From assembly GCF_003353175.1 (NCBI RefSeq), contig NZ_QHKS01000004.1, positions 186,001-250,000 of the forward strand: a stretch of 64,000 nucleotides of DNA, given 5' to 3'. This stretch comes from Paraburkholderia lacunae. Its GTDB lineage: Bacteria; Pseudomonadota; Gammaproteobacteria; Burkholderiales; Burkholderiaceae. This document shows positions 46,366 to 55,143 of the stretch, in pieces. Position numbers and translations under genes: made by a program. Every line of letters begins with the position of its first letter. Positions within the stretch are counted from its first letter, which is position 1. The notes under the pieces were generated by a model. The model was not told the DNA's origin. It made no database searches and saw nothing but the letters and a program-made list of their open reading frames with translations.

Positions 46366-46779
46366 TCACTCGCAGGCGGCACGTATAAACTCCGGCACGG
46401 GGACGGCCTTCAGCCGCCCATCGGCCTGTTTGATACACAACGCGCGAGTCGCGCGACCCTCGCAGATCAGCGTATCGTTGCGCATGATGCGGTGGCTTTG
46501 AATAAAGACTTTGCCTCGCCACTCTTCAATGCCGGTATGCACCTCCAGACTTTCACCGTAGGTCGCCGAGGTGTGAAAACCAGCGTGCATCTCCAGCAGC
46601 GGCGCGCCGATGCAATGGGGTAGCGCTCGCATCTCCCGCCACGGCGGCAGGCCGCACTGTATAAAATAATTGTGTGAAGCGGCGTCCATCCAGCGCGAGA
46701 AGTTCGGAAAAAAGACGATTCCGGCCGGGTCGCAATCACCGAATTGCACATCGATACGATAGACAGTTTCTTTACTCAC
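46366..46779 (-). CDS. Hotdog acyl-CoA thioesterase (4-hydroxybenzoyl-CoA thioesterase type)
   Basis: 137 residues. Active-site loop VQFGDCDPAGIVFFPNF with catalytic Asp17, the position used in Pseudomonas 4-hydroxybenzoyl-CoA thioesterase, and its length (about 140) match. Hydrolyses an aromatic acyl-CoA to the free acid. First gene of a thioesterase-SDR-mobA-marR set, which suggests that a benzoyl-type CoA ester is converted to hydroxybenzoate for MobA. Confidence 0.88.
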   Translation of the reverse strand: MSKETVYRIDVQFGDCDPAGIVFFPNFSRWMDAASHNYFIQCGLPPWREMRALPHCIGAPLLEMHAGFHTSATYGESLEVHTGIEEWRGKVFIQSHRIMRNDTLICEGRATRALCIKQADGRLKAVPVPEFIRAACE

Positions 46780-46892
46780 GGGTCTATGCTCCAGCTTCCA
46801 ATCCGACCATTGTGCGTGTATTGCACCCGCAACACTGTCAGTGCGGCGACATTTCGCATTGGCCGCCGGGCGAGCGGCGCTGGGAGCACGCG

Positions 46893-47597
46893 ATGACCAG
46901 GCAAAAGCGGATGGCCGCTATGTCGCTTACGGTCGACGAACTGCTCGCTCAGTCGCCGTGGTTCGTGAGGCTGGACGAACCCGCGAAGTCCCGCGTGCGC
47001 TCTGACGCGTCGGAGCGCGCCGTCGCTGCTGGTCAGGCTCTGGGGCACCACGGCGAAAGGCAACATGTCTGGTTTGGCATGCTCGAGGGCCTCATCAAGT
47101 GGTCAATCACCGCGCGCGACGGCCAGACGGTGACGTTGGGCGGACAGTCGGTCGGCAGCTGGTTCGGCGAAGGCACGCTGATTCGGAACGCCCCGCGTGA
47201 GTCCGATCTCATCGCGTTGCGCAACAGCCGCGTCGCACAGGTTCCACGCGCCACCTTCAACTGGCTGCGCGATCAGCAGCCGTCGTTCAACGAATTTCTG
47301 CTGTTACAGGTCAACGAGCGTCTGCACTGGTTCATGGGCGCCGTCGCCGCGCACGGACTGCTCGACACCGACGGTCTTGTTGCACGGGCGCTCGTGGGCA
47401 TGGTGCAACCATTGTCCAATCCGAGCGGCGTGGCGCATTTGCCGCTCTCCCAGGAAGAGCTCGCCAACCTGGCCGCCGTGTCGCGTCAAACATGCAATAA
47501 AGCGATGACCCGCTTCAAGAACTCCGGCCTCGTGCGCACCGAGTACGGCGGCATCGTCGTGTTGGATTTGCCCGGGCTTCATGCCTTGGCACGATAG
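46893..47597 (+). CDS. Crp/Fnr family regulator
   Basis: 234 residues from the ATG with GGGAG upstream; the frame is open to 46674 but those codons overlap the divergent thioesterase gene. N-terminal cyclic-nucleotide-binding fold (LLAQSPWFVRLDEPAKS, SVGSWFGEGTLIRN) and C-terminal HTH (LSQEELANLAAVSRQTCNKAMTRF). No Fnr-type cysteine cluster. The effector is unknown. Divergent from the thioesterase by 113 bp and upstream of the MFS/BKACE genes, so it may control one or both sets. Confidence 0.85.
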   Translation: MTRQKRMAAMSLTVDELLAQSPWFVRLDEPAKSRVRSDASERAVAAGQALGHHGERQHVWFGMLEGLIKWSITARDGQTVTLGGQSVGSWFGEGTLIRNAPRESDLIALRNSRVAQVPRATFNWLRDQQPSFNEFLLLQVNERLHWFMGAVAAHGLLDTDGLVARALVGMVQPLSNPSGVAHLPLSQEELANLAAVSRQTCNKAMTRFKNSGLVRTEYGGIVVLDLPGLHALAR

Positions 47598-47668
47598 CTC
47601 CACCCATCTTTCTTCGTGAATCATTGCCGGCGGCGTTAGCGCTTTGCATGGTGTTTACGCTAATCCCA

Positions 47669-47688
47669 ACTGTCGCGCGATAGACAGT
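47669..47688. promoter_or_regulatory. Dyad upstream of the MFS-BKACE genes
   Basis: ACTGTC-N8-GACAGT, flanked by CCCA and GTGGG that lengthen it, 53 bp before the MFS start. Could be the operator of the adjacent Crp/Fnr regulator or a terminator for it. Confidence 0.4.
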
Positions 47689-47741
47689 CGTGGGAGCGGT
47701 CGCCCGAAATAATGCGTGTCATACAAGACCAGGAGACACGC

Positions 47742-49109
47742 ATGATTCGCGCTCGTACGCTGCCCGCCGCAGCCGTGTTTGTCGAGAGCTCGACGGACCA
47801 GATAGTCGAAGACGCCGTCTTCCGTAAAATCAGTTGGCGCGTCATGCCGCTCGTTTTGATCGCCTATATCTTCGCATTCCTCGACCGTATCAACATCGGC
47901 TACGCGCAACTGCAGATGAAGCACGACCTGGCCTTCTCCGATGCTGTCTATGGGCTCGGAGCCGGCATTTTCTTCGTCACCTATCTGCTGTTCGAGGTGC
48001 CCAGCAATCTGCTGCTCGAAAAGATCGGTGCGCGGCTGACCTTTTTAAGAATCATGGTGCTGTGGGGCTTCACGTCCGCCGCGACCGCGTTCGTCACGAC
48101 GCCGTGGCAGTTTTACGGAATCAGGCTGATGCTCGGCGTATTCGAAGCAGGTTTCTTCCCTGGCATCATTCTGTATTTGACGTACTGGTACCCGAGCCAG
48201 CGCCGCGGACGTGTGACGGGTCTGTTTCTGTTCGGCATGCCGATCACGGGCGTCCTGGGCGGCCCGCTGTCGGGAATGGTCATGAGCGGCATGGAGGGCC
48301 TCGGCGGCATGCATGGGTGGCAGTGGCTCTTCCTCGTCGAAGGCTTGCCGACAGTTCTGCTGGGGCTCCTGCTGTATCGCATGCTTCCGGACAAGCCGGG
48401 CCGCGCGCCCTGGCTGAACGATGCCGAGAAAGCGCTGGTGCAGTCGGTCCTGGATTCCGACCACCGAGGCGCCGCAAAGGCTGGACATCATGGCAGGCTC
48501 GCCGCGGCGCTGGCCGACCCAAAGACTTACGTGCTTGCCTTCGTGTACTTCTGCTGCGCTTGCGCCGTCTACACGCTCACGTTCTGGCTGCCGGCCATGA
48601 TCAAGGGCCTCGGCATCGCCCCGATCGCCACGATCGGCTGGTACGCGGCAGTGCCCTATATCTTCGGTGCGCTTGGCGTTCTCGTCATCAGCCGCAGTTC
48701 GGACCGATTCAAGGAGCGTCGCTGGCATGTCGGGGGAACCTTGGTTCTCGGCGCAGTGGCCCTGGCTTCAACTTCCTTTCTTGGCACCGCCGTCGTCGCG
48801 GTGATGGGCCTGCTGTGCGTTGCCGCGTTCTTCATCTTTGGCGGCGGGTCACTGTTCTGGTCAATTCCTCCCACCTACCTTGGCCGGGACGCAGCCGCAG
48901 CCGGCATCGCGGTGATCAGCTCGCTGGGTATCCTCGGCGGCTTCGTCAGCCCGACTCTGATCGGCTGGGTCAAGGGCGCGACCGGCAGCATCCAGATGGG
49001 TCTCCTGGTCTTGACCGCTCTTGTCATCGGGGGCGGCCTCACGATCCTGCTGGGCCTGCCAAAGAGCGCGGTCCGAGTGGGCGCTGCGGATGGCGTGAGC
49101 TCGCACTGA
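47742..49109 (+). CDS. MFS transporter, anion:cation symporter (ACS) family
   Basis: 455 residues from the ATG preceded by AGGAG; an in-frame ATG ten codons upstream is less likely. Twelve membrane segments; ACS hallmarks are YIFAFLDRINIGYAQL near the first helix, YLLFEVPSNLLLEKIGAR, and RLMLGVFEAGFFPGIILYLT. Imports organic anions such as phthalates, hydroxybenzoates, tartrate or glucarate with protons. Upstream of BKACE and dehydrogenase genes on the same strand, so it likely takes up their substrate. Confidence 0.92.
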   Translation: MIRARTLPAAAVFVESSTDQIVEDAVFRKISWRVMPLVLIAYIFAFLDRINIGYAQLQMKHDLAFSDAVYGLGAGIFFVTYLLFEVPSNLLLEKIGARLTFLRIMVLWGFTSAATAFVTTPWQFYGIRLMLGVFEAGFFPGIILYLTYWYPSQRRGRVTGLFLFGMPITGVLGGPLSGMVMSGMEGLGGMHGWQWLFLVEGLPTVLLGLLLYRMLPDKPGRAPWLNDAEKALVQSVLDSDHRGAAKAGHHGRLAAALADPKTYVLAFVYFCCACAVYTLTFWLPAMIKGLGIAPIATIGWYAAVPYIFGALGVLVISRSSDRFKERRWHVGGTLVLGAVALASTSFLGTAVVAVMGLLCVAAFFIFGGGSLFWSIPPTYLGRDAAAAGIAVISSLGILGGFVSPTLIGWVKGATGSIQMGLLVLTALVIGGGLTILLGLPKSAVRVGAADGVSSH

Positions 49110-49168
49110 TCGAGCCACCATAGTCAATCCTGTCCTTTAGACCCATTTCTTCTCTGGAGAAGACCAGC

Positions 49169-50089
49169 ATGAGCAAGCCCAAAGTCATTGTGACCGTCGC
49201 GCCGACCGGCGGCATGGCGAACAAGAAAATGAACCCGAACCTGCCGACACAGCCGCAGGAGATCGCTGACGACACCTACCGGTGCTACAACGCCGGTGCC
49301 AGTGTCGTTGCAGTGCATGCGCGACGTCCTGACGACGAGGCCACCTGCGATCCTGCCATCTATAGCCGCATCAACCGGCTGATTCGCGACAAGTGCGACA
49401 TCATCCTGAACAACTCCACCGGCGGCGGAATTAACGGCGACATGGTTCGCGAACTCGACAACGGCCTGTGGGAGATCCAGTGGGAGGAACGCCTTAAGGG
49501 AATGCGGGGTGACGGCGTCGAGATGTGCACGCTCGATGCACAGACCGTGATCGCAAGCTTCGGCGGCAAGGAGATCCTGGTGGCGACGCCGCCATCGCGA
49601 ATCCGGCAGATTGCCCAGATGATGAAAGAGCGGGGCATCAAGCCCGAATGGGAGGTGTTCGGCCTTGCCGACATCGTCCAGGATGTACAGCGCGCCATCA
49701 ACGAGGGCCTCGACGACGCGCCGCACTTTATCAATATCGTCATCGGTGCCAATGCCTTCCAGGGCGCATTACCCTACACGCCTCGCCTGTTGCAGACCAT
49801 GGTCGACCACCTGCCCCGCAACACCGTCTTCAATGTCAGCGCCATCGGCGCGGCGCAGTTGCCCGCCGCGATGAATTCGCTCTTGCTGGGTGGCCACGTG
49901 CGCGTCGGGCTCGAAGACAACCTGTACTACAAGCAGGGGGAGTTGGCCACCAACGTGCAATTGGTCGAGCGGCTTGTTCGCCTGGTACGTGAGATGGGTT
50001 ACGAGCCGGCCACCCCGACCGAGGCGCGCGAGATCATTGGACTGCGGCCGTTGCGCGAAACAATCGACGCTGCCTGCCTGGAGGGTTAG
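49169..50089 (+). CDS. BKACE family (3-keto-acid cleavage) enzyme, altered zinc motif
   Basis: 306 residues, family length. BKACE enzymes use acetyl-CoA to cleave a beta-keto acid to acetoacetate and a new acyl-CoA. Conserved parts: NNSTGGG (76-82), [11 protein letters not shown] and [14 protein letters not shown], whose Glu is one zinc ligand. The usual HxH reads VAVHARRP: His50 is kept but the first His is Ala48. AGGAG-type signal (TCTGGAGAAG) before the ATG. Stop is 3 bp from the next ATG, a carnitine-dehydrogenase-like gene, the pairing seen in carnitine degradation. Confidence 0.88.
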   Translation: MSKPKVIVTVAPTGGMANKKMNPNLPTQPQEIADDTYRCYNAGASVVAVHARRPDDEATCDPAIYSRINRLIRDKCDIILNNSTGGGINGDMVRELDNGLWEIQWEERLKGMRGDGVEMCTLDAQTVIASFGGKEILVATPPSRIRQIAQMMKERGIKPEWEVFGLADIVQDVQRAINEGLDDAPHFINIVIGANAFQGALPYTPRLLQTMVDHLPRNTVFNVSAIGAAQLPAAMNSLLLGGHVRVGLEDNLYYKQGELATNVQLVERLVRLVREMGYEPATPTEAREIIGLRPLRETIDAACLEG

Positions 50090-50092
50090 ACA

Positions 50093-51034
50093 ATGCCCAA
50101 GGGAGCCGTCAACATCGCCATCATCGGCACCGGCGTCATTGGCGCAGGCTGGGCGACGCATTTCCTGGCGCATGGTTTTGCGGTCACGGCGATGGATCCT
50201 GGCGCGGGGGCCGAGTCGCGCCTGCGCGACTGGATCGACAACTGTTGGCCTGTAGTCGAGAGACTCGGGCTGGCGAATGGCGCCTCGCGGGACAAGCTGA
50301 CCTTCACGACTGACGTGCGCGCGGCGGTGCGCAATGCCGATTTCATTCAGGAAAGCGGCCCCGAGCGTCTGGATGTCAAACACTCGTTGATAGCAAGCAT
50401 CGAATCGGCGGCAAGGGCAGACGCGATCATCGCTTCGTCGTCGTCGGGCCTGGCTATCAGCGAGATTCAGGCAGGCGCGAAGCATCCGGAACGAATCGTC
50501 CTTGGGCATCCATTCAATCCGTCTCACATCATTCCATTGGTGGAGGTCGGTGGCGGCCGGCTTACATCGCCCGAGAACCTGGCGAGGACCATGGCGTTCT
50601 ATTCCTCAACGGGCAAGAAGGTCATCCGGATCAACAAAGAAGTCAAAGGTCATATCGCCAACCGCCTGCAGGTGGCGCTTTGGCAAGAAGCCATTAGTCT
50701 TGTACAGCGCGGTGTCGCGTCTGTGGAGGACGTCGACGCGGCGATCTCCTACGGCCCAGGCTTGCGCTGGGCACTGCTCGGCCCGTTTCTCAACCTTCAC
50801 GCTTCTGGAGGCGCCGGTGGCATCAGGCATGTGCTGCAGCATCTGGGTGCGGCCCAGCGCGAGTGGGCCAGAGACCTGGGCACGTATCCCGAGACGGACG
50901 ACTACATCGAGTCGATCGCGAAAGGCGTCGATACGGAACTGCAGTCGTACGATTTTCCAGAAATGCTTCACCAGCGCGATCAATTGCTGATTCAACTCCT
51001 CGAGGCGAAGCGAAATCTTTCTCAGATTCCGTAG
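50093..51034 (+). CDS. L-carnitine dehydrogenase-like 3-hydroxyacyl dehydrogenase
   Basis: 313 residues. NAD-binding GTGVIGAGWATHFLAHGF (11-28), catalytic region ERIVLGHPFNPSHIIPLVEV with the conserved His, and C-terminal helical domain ANRLQVALWQEA. Oxidises a beta-hydroxy acid to the beta-keto acid, which the preceding BKACE enzyme could cleave. Resembles carnitine 3-dehydrogenase more than fatty-acid FadB-type enzymes. A BCCT or ABC betaine transporter is absent, so carnitine itself is not assured. Confidence 0.88.
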   Translation: MPKGAVNIAIIGTGVIGAGWATHFLAHGFAVTAMDPGAGAESRLRDWIDNCWPVVERLGLANGASRDKLTFTTDVRAAVRNADFIQESGPERLDVKHSLIASIESAARADAIIASSSSGLAISEIQAGAKHPERIVLGHPFNPSHIIPLVEVGGGRLTSPENLARTMAFYSSTGKKVIRINKEVKGHIANRLQVALWQEAISLVQRGVASVEDVDAAISYGPGLRWALLGPFLNLHASGGAGGIRHVLQHLGAAQREWARDLGTYPETDDYIESIAKGVDTELQSYDFPEMLHQRDQLLIQLLEAKRNLSQIP

Positions 51035-51089
51035 GCGAACGCCAATCAGGACCTCCGGCGCCCAGACCGCATTGCTGATCGTCATCGCC

Positions 51090-51401
51090 TCACGCCTTCT
51101 TTACGTACGCGCTGCACCACCCTTTCGCGTTCACCAGCTTGCCCGCAAAGATCGTACAGGGCGCCGTTGCATCGCCAGCCTTGCCCTGGAAGAACTGGCA
51201 GTTCGCACACGTCTGCCCCGTCTGAAACTTCGGGTACTTTGCACGGTCGACCTTCCCTGCATCGGTTTTGTATCCGAGCGCCTGAGCGTTCGCATCGGAC
51301 TCCATGACCGGAGCAGCGTCGGCCCATGCTTCGTGCGACAGCACGAGCGACGACGCAACGCCCACTACACTGATCATGAAACTACGGCGGGATGATTTCA
51401 T
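51090..51401 (-). CDS. High-potential iron-sulfur protein (HiPIP), Tat-exported
   Basis: 103 residues. Twin-arginine signal SSRRSFMISVVGVASSLVLS, cleaved near AWA. Cluster cysteines 65, 68, 82 and 96 have HiPIP spacing (CANC, then PC, then GWC). A soluble periplasmic 4Fe-4S electron carrier. Located directly downstream of the multicopper oxidase gene, it might take part in its electron flow. A role in metal defence is inferred from location only. Confidence 0.93.
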   Translation of the reverse strand: MKSSRRSFMISVVGVASSLVLSHEAWADAAPVMESDANAQALGYKTDAGKVDRAKYPKFQTGQTCANCQFFQGKAGDATAPCTIFAGKLVNAKGWCSAYVKKA

Positions 51402-51479
51402 GGTTTCACTCCAGATTACCTTCCACTGTTTTCGCTTCGCGACCGGATAGCGCAGTCGCGGATAGCGGGCGCCACCTCG

Positions 51480-53141
51480 TTACGTCTCGATCAGATAGTT
51501 GCGCATCAAACCGGTATCCTCGTGCTCCAGCATGTGGCAATGGTAGAGAAACATGCCTGCATAGTGCTCGAACCGGAGCAGCAACCGAATGCGCTCGCCA
51601 GGCATCAGCAGCACGGTGTCTTTCCACCCGTCGTCGACCAGTCCCGCAGCCACGGTGCGGTGCGCGGAAACGAAGTCAGGCAGTACGGTACGGCCGAGCA
51701 CGCGGAACTGCAGGCCGTGGACATGCATGGAATGAGCCATCAGCATCATCGACTTCTCGTTACGGAATTCCCAGAGTTCCGCGCTGTTGCGCCTCACGGT
51801 TTCCGTCTTTGTCACGTTGTCCATGTCGAAGCTGCGCCCGTTGATCCCCCAGACCATCATTCCCATCGTGATGTTGAACACCTTCGGAGCTCGCGCATTG
51901 ATCGCGTCCCGAGGCAAAGCCACCGGTAGCGACGCGAGCCGCTTTGGCAGTTCGGCCTTTGCATTCGCGCGCTGTTCGACCCGGACCTTCAGGACGGGGA
52001 ACGACGCACCGTTCGGTAGTGATGCATTACCCATCATGCCGCCCATTGCCATCTCGCCATCGAACGCCAGGCATTGCAGCGTGAGTTCAGTTCCGATCGA
52101 TCGCTGACTGAAATTCACCCAGATGTCCGCGCGTTCCGCGGGTGACAGCGTGATGTACGGACGCATCACCGGCCTGTCCAGCAGTCCGCCGTCGGTACCG
52201 ATAATCGCGAGAGGCGAGCGGTCGCTCCAGCCCAGCTTGTAGATGCGCGTGTTCGAGGCATTCAGCAGCCGCAGGCGATACGCACGGGTCGCTACCGGCA
52301 ACACGAAATCGGGCTTCCCGTTGACCAGAATCCGGTCGCCCAGGAAACCCATCATCCGCGCCATCATCTGCCCCGTGCCATCACCACCCATCATGCCTCG
52401 GCCCATCATCCCGCCGCCGCCCATCATCCCCTGCCCCATCATGCCGCCACCGCCCATCATGCCGCGTCCCATCATTCCGCCGTCGCTGTCGGACAGGTAC
52501 GTGAACTGGTTCTGGCCGTCCAGCACGCGGTCCTGAATCACCAGCGGCACATCGTACGCACCACTGGGCAAGCCGAGGGCTGCCTCCTCGTCATCTGCGA
52601 CGATCAGGACCCCGGCCTGGCCGAAGTAGATCTGCGCGCCGGTACGCCCGTCCGGGTGCGCATGGAACCAGTACGTCCCCGCCCGGTTGAGCACCTCAAA
52701 CTCGTAGACGTAATGCTGGCCGGTCGCAATTGCATTGCGCGGATGCCCGTCCATGGCTGCCGGCACGTACAGGCCATGCCAGTGGATGATGGTCGGTTCG
52801 GGCAATTCGTTGACGAGGTCGATCCTCACTTTCTGGCCGCGTTGCACGCGCAACACGGGCAGGTAACCGTTCGACAGGAAAGCGAGACTGCCAGGATCGC
52901 CCTTCAGGACCTTGCCATCGTAACGCCAGACGCGGGTGGGTTCTCCATGCAGGATCTGCACGTGGTCTTCCCTGGCGCGCAACTGGACCTCAAGGTCCGG
53001 AACGAACTGTGGATTTACGACGCCCGGTTGCGCTCGCGCCGGGCGCAGCGTCAATAGCCCGGACGCACTGGCTGCGACAAGACAGGACAGAGTGGACGCG
53101 CGCAGAAAGGCACGCCGCGTTGCATCCTCCAGTCGTAACAT
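51480..53141 (-). CDS. Multicopper oxidase with Met-rich insert (CueO/CopA type)
   Basis: 553 residues with a Tat signal (RRAFLRASTLSCLVAASASG). Copper ligands: HWHGL (His120, His122), WFHAHPDGR (His160, His162), HSMHVHGLQF, and YHCHMLEHEDTGLM at the C-terminus with the T1 Cys. A Met/Gly-rich insert at residues 223-264 (repeated GGMMGxGMMGG units) is the feature that gives such enzymes cuprous-oxidase activity. Oxidises Cu(I) to less toxic Cu(II) in the periplasm. Part of the copper block on this strand. Confidence 0.94.
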   Translation of the reverse strand: MLRLEDATRRAFLRASTLSCLVAASASGLLTLRPARAQPGVVNPQFVPDLEVQLRAREDHVQILHGEPTRVWRYDGKVLKGDPGSLAFLSNGYLPVLRVQRGQKVRIDLVNELPEPTIIHWHGLYVPAAMDGHPRNAIATGQHYVYEFEVLNRAGTYWFHAHPDGRTGAQIYFGQAGVLIVADDEEAALGLPSGAYDVPLVIQDRVLDGQNQFTYLSDSDGGMMGRGMMGGGGMMGQGMMGGGGMMGRGMMGGDGTGQMMARMMGFLGDRILVNGKPDFVLPVATRAYRLRLLNASNTRIYKLGWSDRSPLAIIGTDGGLLDRPVMRPYITLSPAERADIWVNFSQRSIGTELTLQCLAFDGEMAMGGMMGNASLPNGASFPVLKVRVEQRANAKAELPKRLASLPVALPRDAINARAPKVFNITMGMMVWGINGRSFDMDNVTKTETVRRNSAELWEFRNEKSMMLMAHSMHVHGLQFRVLGRTVLPDFVSAHRTVAAGLVDDGWKDTVLLMPGERIRLLLRFEHYAGMFLYHCHMLEHEDTGLMRNYLIET

Positions 53142-53225
53142 ATCGTTCTCCGTTCCACTGGCCTTCAGACCCGTTGATTGAACGTTTTACCCGGTTCGTC
53201 ATTGACAGCGGGTCCGGGCTGCGGC

Positions 53226-53543
53226 TCAAGGCATTGCTTCGGACGAGGTGCTGATACGGAAGAACCTTTCGACCGGGAAAACTGCGACGACTCCGTCCCC
53301 GCCCGCACCCGCGTGCGCGATGGCCGTGATCTCCCTGACAAGGGCGTCGACATTCGCTTCCTGGGTGAAGATCTCGATCTTGATGTGCTCAGTCGTCCAG
53401 TCATTGGAAAACAGGTTCGGGTGCGCGCCGAATCCCTTGACCTTGCTGACCGTGACACCGTGGATGTGAATCGCGCCGAGTCGCCTTTCGAGCGTCTCCA
53501 GGATGTCAGACCTGACGATGGCGACAACGCATCTGATTTCCAT
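53226..53543 (-). CDS. PII-like (GlnB-fold) protein of the metal cluster
   Basis: 105 residues with the ferredoxin-like PII pattern: MEIRCVVAIVRSDILETLERRL, VSKVKGFGAHPN, then EHIKIEIFTQEANVDALV and GDGVVAVFPVERFFRI. The T-loop tyrosine used for uridylylation in GlnB is missing, so nitrogen control is unlikely. PII-like proteins are recurrent in heavy-metal RND clusters and may sense nucleotides or metal. Between the PCYCGC-type and multicopper oxidase genes. Confidence 0.82.
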   Translation of the reverse strand: MEIRCVVAIVRSDILETLERRLGAIHIHGVTVSKVKGFGAHPNLFSNDWTTEHIKIEIFTQEANVDALVREITAIAHAGAGGDGVVAVFPVERFFRISTSSEAMP

Positions 53544-53605
53544 GATCTCCTCCTGAGTAGCGGACGAATGAAGCGTTATTCATATTGCCTGGGTCAGCTT
53601 TGGGG

Positions 53606-54178
53606 TCACCCTTTTGGTGCCCATTTGGCATCGACCGCGGCCTGAATTTTCCCGGCGTCCCGATGCCCGTTCTGCGTCATCTGCCAGGCGATTTCCGCGG
53701 TCCCCTGGCACACCGCGCAGTCGACCGCCATCTTGTCTTCGAAGCATTGCAGGTTGGAGCGATGCACGCCGCGGTTTTCGCAGCCACACCAGCAGTAGAG
53801 CTGGTTCAATACCGCGGGTATCTGTGTCGCCACCCAGTAGGAGTGCCTGATGCCCTTGTCGGAAAACTGGTTCGGATCAAGAACGTGAGATGCATCCGAC
53901 CGTCCGCTCGGAATGATGCGCAATCCGTTCGGACGCAGCATGCCCACCTGCCACTTGGACTGAGGCGCCGCAGGTGAATCCGGTTTCGCGGCGGCTAGGC
54001 TGAGCAGCCGGTGCCTCGTGATGAGAGGCAACAATGCGTACACGGCAGGGAAGACGGCGAACGCCAGGATGAACAGTGCCAGCAGGCGCCATCTCCTGCC
54101 ATCGGGGCGGTGCGTCGCTGCGGGTATGCCAGCTCCCTGCGTACCCGCAGCCTTCCGGTTGTGATCTCGATGTTTCAT
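53606..54178 (-). CDS. PCYCGC-motif membrane-anchored protein
   Basis: 190 residues from the ATG at MKHRDHNRKA with GAGAGAAG upstream. One N-terminal membrane helix (~31-55), then a domain with Cys129, 131, 133 (YCWCGC), His139, Cys145, Cys154 and Cys157, matching the PCYCGC family. Probably a periplasmic metal-binding protein held in the membrane. Its function is not established; it sits between DUF2933 and the PII-like gene. Confidence 0.8.
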   Translation of the reverse strand: MKHRDHNRKAAGTQGAGIPAATHRPDGRRWRLLALFILAFAVFPAVYALLPLITRHRLLSLAAAKPDSPAAPQSKWQVGMLRPNGLRIIPSGRSDASHVLDPNQFSDKGIRHSYWVATQIPAVLNQLYCWCGCENRGVHRSNLQCFEDKMAVDCAVCQGTAEIAWQMTQNGHRDAGKIQAAVDAKWAPKG

Positions 54179-54273
54179 TACAGCTTCTCTCGTCGTCACA
54201 AGATGCCTGCTACAGGGCGACATGCGTAGCCGCACTGCAGAAGCACATGCGATGCATCCTGCTCACGTTCACA

Positions 54274-54495
54274 TCAGTCCTCGTGGTCCGGTCGATCCCT
54301 GTCCGGCCGCTTGCCACGCATCATGAACAGCATCGACAGCGGGCAGATCACCAGGCAGGCGAGAACGATGAGGTTCAGCCAGGAAACCCGGAACTGAGGC
54401 AGCAGCCAATATCCCAGCGCGACCAGGACCACGAGACCCAGCACCATCGTGACCGTCGCTTTCACGTTGCTTTTCATGGAATGTTTTCCCGACAC
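54274..54495 (-). CDS. DUF2933 small membrane protein
   Basis: 73 residues. Two hydrophobic segments (TMVLGLVVLVALGYWLLPQF and LIVLACLVICPLSMLFMM) with the DUF2933 ending CPLSMLFMM. A start six codons later (54477) is possible. Often found in copper and other metal-resistance clusters, function unknown. Confidence 0.8.
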   Translation of the reverse strand: MSGKHSMKSNVKATVTMVLGLVVLVALGYWLLPQFRVSWLNLIVLACLVICPLSMLFMMRGKRPDRDRPDHED

Positions 54496-54719
54496 GTGGT
54501 GTGTCCTTCGAACCCGGACTGTCGCACATCACTTCGACGTCGATATGCCCGGTCTGTCGGCATACCTCGACCTGGCATCGCCCGTTGCCCTCGTCACGTC
54601 TGTCGAAGCAGGCGTGACGGGTGCGAGCAAGCCAGTTCCCGGGCAACGTCGCCTGCGGCGCACGTGCGCGCACTCGCACTGCCACGCAGGCAGCGGAACC
54701 GGGACGTGTTGATGACGGA

Positions 54720-55073
54720 CTACAGGGTTCGCGGGGGAGGCTGAAGCGGTTCGGGGATGAACTGCCCGAAGAGGAACGGAATCGTTGCCCGGTACACCGG
54801 CAACGATGGGATGTCGAGCGCGGCATGCGTGGCCGGCAAGATAGCCGCGCCACATGACAGACCACCAGAACCATGACAGACCGACGCGGCGCCGCTTGCA
54901 TGCGTGGATGCCTTCTGCGCATCGGGTGGCATACCTGTCATGGAGGAAACGCCTGCCGGTCGCGACATGCCCGAAGACATCATTTCCGGACACGCGCCCG
55001 CCTGCGCGGTGTAGCCGAGCAGCGGCAACCACGCGATCAGAAAGCAGGCGACGAAGCGGGTCCAGAATTTCAT
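54720..55073 (-). CDS. Small exported Met/Cys/His protein of the copper cluster
   Basis: 117 residues from the ATG at MKFWTRFVACFLIAW; signal peptide to about QAGA. The mature part has ACPEMMSSGMS, SMTGMPPDAQ and CHGSGGLSCGAA, potential Cu(I) ligands, and ends FIPEPLQPPPRTL. It resembles the protein at 63629-63991 in signal, Cys-Pro-Met start and C-terminus, so the two are probably paralogues. Possibly a periplasmic copper scavenger; that is inference. TATACT lies 7 bp before the ATG. Confidence 0.7.
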   Translation of the reverse strand: MKFWTRFVACFLIAWLPLLGYTAQAGACPEMMSSGMSRPAGVSSMTGMPPDAQKASTHASGAASVCHGSGGLSCGAAILPATHAALDIPSLPVYRATIPFLFGQFIPEPLQPPPRTL

Positions 55074-55143
55074 GGGTTCAGTATAGGCGCTGCGGCTGCG
55101 CGTTTCCACGCCTTGGCGGCGATCCAGAAAGCGGTTTCATGAC

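Noticed and set aside
46366..46779. Betainyl-CoA thioesterase of carnitine degradation
   Set aside because: Active-site loop is the hydroxybenzoyl-CoA type (FGDCDPAGIVFF) and the gene is on the strand of the aromatic cluster.
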